Shown here: positions 28,509 through 40,061 of the stretch, piece by piece
Layout: each line of letters starts with the position of its first letter
Position numbering within the stretch: position 1 is the first letter of the stretch
Assembly (NCBI RefSeq): GCF_020523795.1
Contig: NZ_JAJALI010000001.1
Coordinates: forward strand, 806,001-870,000
DNA from: Ancylobacter sp. Lp-2
GTDB taxonomy: Bacteria; Pseudomonadota; Alphaproteobacteria; Rhizobiales; Xanthobacteraceae
Direction of reading: 5' to 3'
Length of the DNA: 64,000 bases
Made by a program: the position numbers and the translations under genes
Notes under the pieces: generated by a model
What the model was told of the DNA's origin: nothing
The model's input: the letters and a program-made list of their open reading frames with translations, nothing else
The model's database searches: none

Positions 28509-30752
28509 CTACCAGTGATAGGCCAGCGTCGCCAGCACGCTGCGGCCGGCGCCGACGAAGCACTGATAGGCCGAGGCGCAGGCCGACACGTAATATTTGT
28601 CGGCAAGGTTCTGCGCGGTCAGCGAGAAGCGCCAGCCGTCGTCGGCGCCCGGCGTGCCGCCGAAATCGTAATGCAGCGCGGCGTCGAACAGCACCCGGTC
28701 GGGCACCACCATGGCGGCGGTGTTGGTCTGGTCGCCATAGGTCTCGCCGATATAGCGCGCGCCGCCACCCAGCGTCAGTCCGGCCAGCGTGCCGGTGCTC
28801 CAGGTGTAGTCGACCCAGGCCGAGGCGGCGTTGCGCGGCACGCCCACCGGCGTCTTGCCCTGCACGCCGGTGACGTTGCTCTGCGTCACCTCGGCGTCGG
28901 TATAGGCATAGGCCAGCGTCAGGTTGAGGCCGGGCAGCACCTCCGCCTTGCCGGAGAACTCGAAGCCGCGCGATTCCACCTCGCCGGTCTGGGTCTGGCA
29001 GGTGGCGCTGCTGCACAGGGTGAGCGCGGTGTTGGTGCTGGTGTGCTGGGTGTCGGTGGTCAGCACGTTCTGCTGGGTCAACTCGTAATAGGAAGCGGTG
29101 AACAGCCCGTTGAAGGTGGTCGGCTGGTACTTCACGCCGGCCTCGAACTGCCGCCCCGTGGTCGGCTCGAACGGCACGCCGCCATATCCCGTGCCCATCA
29201 CCGGGTCGAAGGAGGTCGCGTAGCTCACATAGGGCGCGATGCCGTTGTCGAACTGGTAGAGCAGGCCGCCGCGATAGGTGAAGGCAGTGTCGTCGCTGGA
29301 ATAGCTGACCTTGCTGCCGCTCGACAGCGTCGTCGTGGTGGTGTCGCCGGTCAGGTAGTCCTCGCGGATGCCGAGCAGCGCGTGCCAGTTGCCATAGCTG
29401 ATCTGGTCCTGCGCATAGCCGCCGAGCTGGGTGCGGTCGGCCGACTGGTTAGTGGTCAGCTTGGGCGAGGCGATGTTGCTCCACACCGGCGACAGGTAGT
29501 TCACATAGACCGTGCTGCCGGTGCCGTAGGTGGCGTCGGCGTCGTAGCGCTGCAGGTCGACGCCGAACAGCATCGTGTGGTCCAGCGGGCCGGTGGCGAA
29601 TTTCGCCTGCGCCTGGTTGTCGAGGGTCAGGCCCTCCAGCGATTCGATGTAGCGCGACGGCGAGAGGCCCATGCACAGATAGGCCTGCCCGCCGCAATTG
29701 GCCGCCGACGCCCAGACGCTGGACGTCGCCACCGCGGAGAGCGCCTTGAAGTCGGTGTCGAGCCACATGTAGCGGAAGTTCTGCCGCAGGGTCCAAACGT
29801 TGTCGACGTCGTGCTCGATGCGGTAGCCGAGGCTGGTCTGGGTGCGGTCGAAGCCGGAATAGGGGCTCTCATTGGGCGAGAAATTGCGCGGGATCTGCCC
29901 GTTCGGGTTGGCCTGCAAGGTGCCGAGCGCCGGCAGCCAGGTCGAGTAGTAGCTCTCCGGGTCGCGCTCATAGGTCGCCTGCAACTCGACGCGGGTGTTC
30001 TCCGTCGGCTTGAACGACACCATGGGGGCCACGAGGATGCGCTCGCCCTCCGAGCCGTTCACTTCGCTGTCGGTCAGCCGACCCAGCGCGATGAGGCGAT
30101 AGAGCGCCGAGCCGTCCGGCAGCAGCTTGCCGTTGAGGTCGACGCCGAGTTCGGCCTCGCCATAGCTACCGATGCCGGCGATGATCTCGTTCCTCGCATT
30201 GGCGTCCGGCCATTTGCTGACGAGGTCGATGCTGCCGCCCGGATTGGTCTGGCCGTAGACGGTCGACATCGGCCCGCGCACGATATCGATGCTTTGCAGC
30301 AGGTAGGGATCGATGCTCGGAACGGCGTAATTGAGCCCCTTGAACAGCCGCAGGCTGTCCCAGAACTGCACGTAGTTGGCGTTGCCGCCGAAGCCGCCGA
30401 AGCCACGCATGATGATGCTGTCATAGCGGTTGCCGGGACGGGCGTCGGAAATCACCCCGGCCTCGTAGCGCAGCGCCTCCTGCACGGTCTGCGAGCCCTG
30501 CACCTCGATCTGCTTGTCGGTGACGACGGAGATGGAGATCGGCGTCGTCTCAATCGGGGCATCGGTCTTGGTGGCGGCGGTGGTGCGGCGCGCCACGTAG
30601 CCTTCCGTCTTCTGCTGGTCGCCGGTGACCTCGATGGTGTCCAGCGTCACCGAGGTGTCGCCGCTCGATTGGGCGAGAACCGGAGAGGCTAGCGGCAGCA
30701 GGGTCAGCGTCAGGGCAAGCCCCGACGCCCGACGCAGGAGACGTGCCCGCAT
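28509..30752 (-). CDS. TonB-dependent siderophore-type outer-membrane receptor
   Basis: A 747-residue receptor. Signal peptide residues 1-27 (cleavage after SPVLAQ), TonB box region DTIEVTGD, plug domain 45-165 (TPISISVVTDKQIEVQGSQTVQEALRYEAGV in two blocks, IIMRGFGG, SIDIVRGPMSTVYGQTNPGGSIDLVSK) and a beta-barrel ending in the outer-membrane signature LATLAYHW. The plug is of the ferrichrome/ferripyoverdine class, so a ferric hydroxamate or similar chelate is the likely cargo. No siderophore genes adjoin it. Inverted repeats just upstream suggest metal-linked repression. Confidence 0.9.
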   Translation of the reverse strand: MRARLLRRASGLALTLTLLPLASPVLAQSSGDTSVTLDTIEVTGDQQKTEGYVARRTTAATKTDAPIETTPISISVVTDKQIEVQGSQTVQEALRYEAGVISDARPGNRYDSIIMRGFGGFGGNANYVQFWDSLRLFKGLNYAVPSIDPYLLQSIDIVRGPMSTVYGQTNPGGSIDLVSKWPDANARNEIIAGIGSYGEAELGVDLNGKLLPDGSALYRLIALGRLTDSEVNGSEGERILVAPMVSFKPTENTRVELQATYERDPESYYSTWLPALGTLQANPNGQIPRNFSPNESPYSGFDRTQTSLGYRIEHDVDNVWTLRQNFRYMWLDTDFKALSAVATSSVWASAANCGGQAYLCMGLSPSRYIESLEGLTLDNQAQAKFATGPLDHTMLFGVDLQRYDADATYGTGSTVYVNYLSPVWSNIASPKLTTNQSADRTQLGGYAQDQISYGNWHALLGIREDYLTGDTTTTTLSSGSKVSYSSDDTAFTYRGGLLYQFDNGIAPYVSYATSFDPVMGTGYGGVPFEPTTGRQFEAGVKYQPTTFNGLFTASYYELTQQNVLTTDTQHTSTNTALTLCSSATCQTQTGEVESRGFEFSGKAEVLPGLNLTLAYAYTDAEVTQSNVTGVQGKTPVGVPRNAASAWVDYTWSTGTLAGLTLGGGARYIGETYGDQTNTAAMVVPDRVLFDAALHYDFGGTPGADDGWRFSLTAQNLADKYYVSACASAYQCFVGAGRSVLATLAYHW

Positions 30753-30770
30753 TCAGAAATGTCCTTCAAT

Positions 30771-30797
30771 TTACGAAACGTAAGATAAAACTTACGT
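30771..30797. promoter_or_regulatory. Overlapping inverted repeats upstream of the TonB receptor gene
   Basis: TTACG-AAA-CGTAA (30771-30783) overlaps ACGTAAG-ATAAAA-CTTACGT (30778-30797), so the half-site CGTAA/TTACG occurs three times within 27 bases, 19 to 45 bases ahead of the receptor ATG. This is placed as an operator over the promoter. It does not match an E. coli-type Fur box that I recognise. Confidence 0.6.
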
Positions 30798-31550
30798 CTA
30801 ATAAGATTCAAAAGCGCAACGGTTCATGATTTCGTGAAATGACGAGTAATATTTGTTTTCCGTTAGTGTCAATGAATGCTGAAAAACTTGGAATTTTTAC
30901 AATTTCATGTGCTGTAAGTCAGAACCTTTCGCTATGTGTCGGGCGATTCAAATTTATTCGGCTGCGAAATAGCTTGGGCGGCCGAGGTCGAGAGCCGATC
31001 GGTGTCGGTCGCATCCAATCCAGCAGGGGGCGTTTGCACCCGCTGGATGCCGCCGCGTCGATGGTGGCGAATCGGACGAGCGAGCCGGGACGCCCGGCCG
31101 CCCCCCAGATGCTGTTGACGACGGGCACGCCGGGGGCGACCGATCGGCTCCGCGACCTGCCGGGTGGTAGCCTTTCTTCGGCAATGGCGTGATCCGCGCC
31201 TCGACGCCGTCGCGCCGGCCAATAGATCCACGCCGCGTCGGACCGATGCACGGCCGGCCAGCGCAGACGCCCTGCTCCCAGGCGATGTGGATGAGGATCG
31301 GCATCGAGGGCGGCAATCACCTCGTGGCGACCCGTACCGTGCGCCGCCACGGTGGCGACCTCCGCTTCCGGGAGGCGAGCATGCGAGGGGGCCGCCCGGC
31401 CGGTGATGATCGCCTGTCCTGCGCGACAAATTGGACAAGGCGCCTGGTGTTTCTCGACGGAGCGCGGGTGATCGCCACGCGCATGCAGACGCCGCCGGGG
31501 TCTCTCGCCGGCGTGGCGCTATCGACAGCCCGGTGGCCGGCCGCGGCCGG
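30798..31550. other. Intergenic region, no supported gene
   Basis: About 750 bases. The first 150 are A/T-rich and probably regulatory for the receptor gene. The rest is GC-rich with short overlapping open frames on both strands, none with a recognisable domain or good ribosome site. A CCGGCCGCGGCCGG palindrome near 31536-31550 next to the sdaA stop may end that transcript. Confidence 0.45.
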
Positions 31551-32942
<1,392 letters not shown>

Positions 32943-33170
32943 CGCCGACGCTCCTGATTGCGCACTCCGGGACGGAGAGATTCGCCGCCGTCCCGCTGCC
33001 AGATTAGCGGCAAGCGGCGCCGCGGCCATCGGCAAATGCGGCGTGCGGCTTGAAAGCGCGCGACAGGCCACCGGAGGGGTGCCGGCGTCCGCTATGAACG
33101 TCGCTCCCGCCGGCCGCGCCGTGCCCTTTGCGGTCGACACTCCGCCATTGCCAAGTCCGGCTCCGACAAA

Positions 33171-33198
33171 GCCGAAGCCGGAAACATCCGGCTTCGGC
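33171..33198 (-). terminator. Terminator hairpin after lon
   Basis: GCCGAAGCCGG and CCGGCTTCGGC form a perfect 11-bp stem around a six-base loop, 22 bases past the lon stop. On the minus strand it is followed by TTTG, a weak U-tract. Confidence 0.65.
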
Positions 33199-33219
33199 GG
33201 AGAGGGTGGCGGCCTGCTC

Positions 33220-35658
<2,439 letters not shown>

Positions 35659-35673
35659 GAACAAGGTCCCCCC

Positions 35674-36087
35674 TCAGGCCAGCTTGCGCAGCGCGACGAC
35701 GAGGCAGCCATTGACCATGCGGGGTCGGGCAACCTCATAGCGGCCGGGCGGCAGCGAGATTTGCCGCTCGAAGCGGCCTTGCGGCAATTCGAGGCGATGG
35801 ATGATGGCGGTACGCAGCTCCGGCGGCAGCAGGCGGTCGCCGGAAAGCACCAGCGTGCCGTTGCTGATCGTCACCTGGATGCGGTCGGGATCGACGCCCG
35901 GCAACGCCGCGAAGACGATGAGCTCGTGATCGGTTTCGATGAGGTCGACGGGCGGCTCCCAGTGAACCGCCCGGTTGCGCTGTGGCGCCGGGGCGGGCTG
36001 GAACATCTGGCCCCGCAGGCGCTCGGCCCGCGACACCATCGCAAGTGCCTCGGACCACATCCACAGTCGCGGATCGGAATTTCGCAT
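35674..36087 (-). CDS. Hsp20-family small heat-shock protein
   Basis: A 137-residue alpha-crystallin-type holdase. After a short N-terminal arm the ACD spans about residues 45-135 (PPVDLIETDHELIVFAALPGV, NGTLVLSGDR, GRFERQISLPPG). GRFERQISLP matches the conserved beta-strand region; the C-terminal I-x-I anchor is not evident. GGAGG precedes the ATG. It is first in an operon with lon; a candidate sigma-32 promoter lies upstream. Confidence 0.88.
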   Translation of the reverse strand: MRNSDPRLWMWSEALAMVSRAERLRGQMFQPAPAPQRNRAVHWEPPVDLIETDHELIVFAALPGVDPDRIQVTISNGTLVLSGDRLLPPELRTAIIHRLELPQGRFERQISLPPGRYEVARPRMVNGCLVVALRKLA

Positions 36088-36125
36088 GAATGCCTCCACG
36101 CGGCTCCCTGGGGAACCGTCCCACG

Positions 36126-36157
36126 CGCATATGGGAAGGCATGCCACATCTGCCAAC
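36126..36157 (-). promoter_or_regulatory. Candidate RpoH (sigma-32) promoter for hsp20-lon
   Basis: On the minus strand GTTG, 18 bases, then CCCATATGCG. The alphaproteobacterial RpoH consensus is CTTG-N17/18-CYTATNTNNG, so there is one mismatch in each element with correct spacing. It would start RNA about 30 bases before the hsp20 ATG. The rpoH gene is in the same window. Confidence 0.45.
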
Positions 36158-36242
36158 CGCCGTTTTCCGGCCGGGCGATGGACGCAGGGCAAACATGCAA
36201 GCCGCGCATCCCGGCGGGGAGGCGACCACCGGCGCCGGGGCG

Positions 36243-37628
36243 TCAGTGGCCGGTCAGGCGGTCGGCGAAGGCGGCGAGGCGGGAGGTGCGCGGCAGCCCC
36301 GCGGCCTCGCGCTGATCGGCGAGGCGGTACAGCTGGTACATGGAATGAACGCCGAGCCAGCGCAGCGGCTCGGGCTCCCATTGCCGCACCTGCCGGTTCA
36401 CCCAGGGCAGGCGGGTCAGCTCGGTGTCGCGGCCGAGCAGCAGGTCGCGCAGGGTGCGGCCGGACAGGTTCGAGCTGGAGACGCCGAGGCCGACATAGCC
36501 GCCGGCCCAGCCGATGCCGCTCTGTTGGTCGAAGCCGCAACTGGTGCACCAGTCGCGCGGCACGCCGAGCACGCCGCACCAGGCGTGGTCGAGGCGCAGC
36601 CCCCTTGTCTGCGGCAGCAGGGTGACGAGGATCTCGTGCAGCTTGTCGATGGTCGCCTGCTGGGTCTGTCCGCGCGTGTCGGTGCGGGAGCCGAAGCGGT
36701 AGGGCACGCCGCGCCCGCCCATGGCGATGCGGCCCTCGCGCGTGCGCTGGGCGTAGCAATAGGCATGCGCGCCGTCGCCGAGCACCTCGTAGCCGTCCCA
36801 GCCGATCTCCTTCCACAGCGCGTCCGGCAGCGGCTCGGTCACCACAATGGCGCTGTTCAGCGGCAGCCACAGCCGCTCGTGGCCGGGTAGCCCGGCGGTG
36901 AAGCCCTCGGTGGCGCGGACGATCTTTTCCGCCCGCACCGTACCCCGGTCGGTGGTGACCTTGCCCTTCTCGATCGAACGCACCGTGGTCTGCTCGTAGA
37001 TCGGCACGCCGAGCCGCACCACCGCCGCCGCCAGCCCCTGCACCAGCTTGGCTGGCTGGACGCGGGCGACGTCGCGCAGCACGAAGGCGCCTTGCGCATT
37101 GTGGATCGCGATGCGCGCCCGGGCCTCGCTGGCGCTCAAGAGGGCCAGCCGCTCGTCCGGCACGTCCCAGCGCCGGGCTTCCTTGTAGTCCGCCTGCGCG
37201 CGCTGCCATTGCGCCGGGTTGGTGGCGACGTTCATGTTATCGACGCGGCGGATGTCGGCGTCGATGCCCTCCTTCGCCGCTACAGTGATGACCTCGTCGA
37301 CGGTGCCGAGCATCGCCCGCTGCATGTCGATCACCGCGCCGCGCGAGGAGTTTCGCGCGTATCTCTCGCGCGACCAGCCGAAGCCGCCCGACAGCCAGCC
37401 GCCATTGCGGCCGGAAGCACCGAAGCCGGCGAATTCCTTCTCGACGAGGACGATGCGCAGCGAGGGCTCGGCCTGTTTCAGGTAATAGGCCGTCCACAGC
37501 CCGGTATAGCCGGCGCCGACGATGCAGATATCGGCTTCGACATCGCCGGGCAGCGGCGGGCGATATCCCGGCAGGCCGCCAATATCAGCATACCAGAACG
37601 AGACATTGCCGTTGACGCTGACATCCAT
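36243..37628 (-). CDS. DadA/PuuB-type FAD-dependent amine oxidoreductase
   Basis: A 461-residue flavoprotein of the D-amino-acid oxidase fold. The dinucleotide motif ICIVGAGYTGLWTAYYL is at about residues 33-50, then EKEFAGFGASGRNGGWLSG, which is characteristic of gamma-glutamylputrescine oxidases and relatives, and GWAGGYVGLGVSSSNLSGRTL near the C terminus. The start follows GCAGGAG. It probably oxidises a secondary or primary amine of an amino-acid or polyamine derivative. No polyamine genes adjoin it, so the substrate is open. Confidence 0.82.
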   Translation of the reverse strand: MDVSVNGNVSFWYADIGGLPGYRPPLPGDVEADICIVGAGYTGLWTAYYLKQAEPSLRIVLVEKEFAGFGASGRNGGWLSGGFGWSRERYARNSSRGAVIDMQRAMLGTVDEVITVAAKEGIDADIRRVDNMNVATNPAQWQRAQADYKEARRWDVPDERLALLSASEARARIAIHNAQGAFVLRDVARVQPAKLVQGLAAAVVRLGVPIYEQTTVRSIEKGKVTTDRGTVRAEKIVRATEGFTAGLPGHERLWLPLNSAIVVTEPLPDALWKEIGWDGYEVLGDGAHAYCYAQRTREGRIAMGGRGVPYRFGSRTDTRGQTQQATIDKLHEILVTLLPQTRGLRLDHAWCGVLGVPRDWCTSCGFDQQSGIGWAGGYVGLGVSSSNLSGRTLRDLLLGRDTELTRLPWVNRQVRQWEPEPLRWLGVHSMYQLYRLADQREAAGLPRTSRLAAFADRLTGH

Positions 37629-37782
37629 GCGAAGGCTCCTGCGGGCACTGACCCGGCCGCCTGCCATGGTGAGGCGACGGCCGCCGAGAAGTCGAGCCTG
37701 CGGAGCGACGTTCGACAGCAGAGTTTTCGGAAAAAGTGCGCGATGCGGGCCGCCGCCGGCCCGGCGCGGGTATGCCCTAAGG

Positions 37783-38215
37783 TCAGGCTGTCTGCCGCTC
37801 CCACCGCTCGCAGTCCAGCTTCGGCAGATGGATGGCGACGGCGTTGGCGTCGGCGTCGAGGTCGGGCAGCGCCTGAAAGACCGAGGGGCGGCAGCCGACG
37901 GCGCGGTAGGCCTCGACGGGCGTGCCGGTGAGATCGCGGATCTCGACGATCAGGCTGCGGCGTTCGCTTGCCGTGCCGGGGATGGTGCCGCCGGCCCATT
38001 TGCGCGAAATCGGCGTCGCAGGTCAGTCCCCGCTCGAAGGTCAGGGTCCGGCCCCTGGTGGCAACGGGTGAGCGCAGCAGCCGCGAGGCGAGCCGCCGCC
38101 AGCGGGAGGCGAGGCCGACGGGCGGGTTGACAACGGCCATGCGACCGGCGCCGGCCACCGGGCCGGCGCCCTCGACCCGCAGGCGGAACCGGAAGCTCCG
38201 ATAGGGATCGGTGCG
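37783..38215 (-). pseudogene. Contractile-tail tube protein remnant, frameshifted
   Basis: In-frame continuation of the sheath remnant upstream: RTDPYRSFRFRLRVEG is a tail-tube N terminus, and TLTFERGLTCDADFAQ a mid-section. At about 37998 one extra A (CGCAAATGG) shifts the frame. Reading on in the correct frame gives WAGGTIPGTASERRS, then IRDLTGTPVEAYRAVG and FQALPDLDADANAVAIH, ending at a TGA at 37783. The last block is the conserved C terminus of tube proteins of phage tails and injection systems. Part of the N-terminal half (about residues 165-195 of the joint frame) is degenerate. Confidence 0.7.
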
Positions 38216-38647
38216 TGGCGGCACCGGGGGAGACCCGGCCGCATACGGTTCCTCCACCGGGCCGCAGGCCTGGCGGATGGCGAGGGTGACGAACTCCGCC
38301 GGTTTCAGCGGCGCGAAGCCGACCAGCATGTTCACCACCCCGTCATTCATGTCGGCCCGCGTCGTCGTGGTGGCGTCGCAGGCGACGAAATAGGCCTCGT
38401 GCGGGCTGGCGCCCTGGAAGGCGCCTTGCTGGAACAGAGAGTGCAGGAAGGTCCCCACCGTCAGCCGCAGCTGCGCCCATAGCGGTTCGAAGTCGGCAGC
38501 GGAGAACACCCTGACGGGCTCGTTCACCGGTCCGCGGGGGAACCGGCCGACGATGGCGGCGATGGAGGTCGGCACGCCGAGGATGGCGCACGCGCCGCTC
38601 GCGATTTCGTCCACATAGACACCGGGATAGGCGGGTGGCTCCGGCAT
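38216..38647 (-). pseudogene. Contractile-tail sheath protein remnant, central domain deleted
   Basis: The ATG at 38647 starts a typical sheath N terminus (PAYPGVYVDEIASG, VPTSIAAIVGRFPRGPVNEP, FSAADFE). It joins in frame, at FEPLWAQLRLTVG, to a typical sheath C terminus (FLHSLFQQGAFQGASPHEAYF, DATTTTRADMNDGVVNMLVG, FAPLKPAEFVTL). Intact sheaths are several hundred residues, whereas only about 125 sheath residues remain here. The normal stop is lost, and the frame runs into the tube remnant. This is decay of a phage tail, tailocin or extracellular contractile injection system. Confidence 0.75.
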
Positions 38648-38993
38648 CTGCCCCTCGTCGAATGCCCACGGCGAGCATCGACGTTCTGCGCCGCCAGCGG
38701 CGTGACTCCCGGCACGTTCCTTGTGCCATGCAACGCGCCGTACCGGAATGGTTTTCGGCACCGCGAACCAGCTGCCGAAGCCGGAGGCCGGTGGAGGTTT
38801 CTCCGCGAGGCCCTCTTCGTTTCCACGAGAAGAGGATCGCGCCGCACATGTCCGATAGGCATTCGTCGGTCTCGACAGAACCTCCTCCGGCCGGTCTTAT
38901 GGTGTGGTGGATCACGGTTCGCCTCAGCGCGACCGATCCACATACCTTCGTCTGCGGCGGCGTTTGGCCGGCGATGTGCTGGATTGGAAGACG
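38648..38993. other. Intergenic region, no supported gene
   Basis: About 345 bases between the sheath remnant and the divergent export operon. No open frame here has recognisable content. The promoter of the following operon should lie in it, but I see no clear -35/-10 pair. Confidence 0.4.
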
Positions 38994-40061
38994 ATGAAAG
39001 CGCGAAAAGGCTGGATTCTGGCCATCATTGCCCTCCTGGCGATCGCGGCCGCCTACTATGGCTGGCGGTTCTATGCCGGGAGCGGTCTGCCCGCCGGCAT
39101 CGCCAGCGGCAATGGCCGGATCGAGGCAACCGAGATCGACGTGTCGACCAAGGCGGCCGGCCGCATCAAGGAAATCCTCGTCGACGAGGGCGATTTCGTC
39201 ACCGCCGGCCAGGTCCTGGCCCGCATGGACACCGTTCAGCTGCAGGCGCAGCGCCGGCAGGCGGAGGCGCAGCTCAAGCGCGCCCTGATCGGCGTGGACA
39301 CCGCCAAGAGCCTGGTGGAGCAGCGGGAGGCGGAGCACACCGCCGCCGCCGCCGTCATCACCCAGCGCGAGGCCGAGCTGGACGCGGCGGAGAAGCGTCT
39401 GGCGCGTTCCTCGCAATTGGTGCTGACCAATTCGGTGTCGCAGCAGACGCTCGACGACGACCGCGCCAGCGAGCAGAGCGCCAAGGCCGCCGTCGCTGCG
39501 GCCAAGGCCCAGCTTGCCGCGGCGGAGGCGGCGATCAGTTCGGCAAAGGCCGCGGTCGTCGACGCCGAGGCGGCGGTCGATGCGGCCCGCGCGGCGATCG
39601 AGAGCATCGAGGCCGATATCGACGACGCCACGCTGACCTCGCCGCGCGACGGACGCGTGCAGTATCGCGTCGCCCAGCCGGGGGAGGTGCTGTCGGCCGG
39701 CGGACGGGTGCTGAACCTCGTCGATCTCGAGGACGTCTACATGACCTTCTTCCTGCCGACGGCCCAGGCCGGGCGGGTGGCGATCGGCACGGAGGTGCGG
39801 CTGGTGCTGGATGCCGCGCCGCAATATGTGATTCCCGCCAAGGTGACCTTCGTGGCCGACGTCGCCCAGTTCACGCCGAAGACCGTCGAGACCGAGGAGG
39901 AGCGTCAGAAGCTGATGTTCCGCGTCAAGGCGAAGATCCCGCAGGAACTGCTGCGCAAATACGTCCAGTACGTGAAGACCGGGTTGCCCGGCATGGCCTA
40001 TGTCCGGCTCGACGCTAACGCCGCCTGGCCGGCCAGCCTGACCGGGAACCTGGTGCAATGA
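38994..40061 (+). CDS. HlyD-type membrane-fusion protein (YhiI/YbhG-like)
   Basis: A 355-residue periplasmic adaptor. One N-terminal membrane anchor ([18 protein letters not shown]), then the split biotinyl-lipoyl domain ([21 protein letters not shown] before and [19 protein letters not shown] after) flanking a long Ala/Glu-rich coiled-coil hairpin at about residues 95-205. GGAAG precedes the ATG at 38994. Its stop overlaps the ABC gene start (ATGA). It would link the inner-membrane ABC pump to an outer-membrane channel encoded elsewhere. Confidence 0.9.
   Translation: MKARKGWILAIIALLAIAAAYYGWRFYAGSGLPAGIASGNGRIEATEIDVSTKAAGRIKEILVDEGDFVTAGQVLARMDTVQLQAQRRQAEAQLKRALIGVDTAKSLVEQREAEHTAAAAVITQREAELDAAEKRLARSSQLVLTNSVSQQTLDDDRASEQSAKAAVAAAKAQLAAAEAAISSAKAAVVDAEAAVDAARAAIESIEADIDDATLTSPRDGRVQYRVAQPGEVLSAGGRVLNLVDLEDVYMTFFLPTAQAGRVAIGTEVRLVLDAAPQYVIPAKVTFVADVAQFTPKTVETEEERQKLMFRVKAKIPQELLRKYVQYVKTGLPGMAYVRLDANAAWPASLTGNLVQ

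Noticed and set aside
37990-38005. Programmed ribosomal frameshift in the tube sequence
   Set aside because: CGCAAATGG is not a usual slippery heptamer and no stimulatory structure is evident; the sheath is already collapsed, so decay is simpler.
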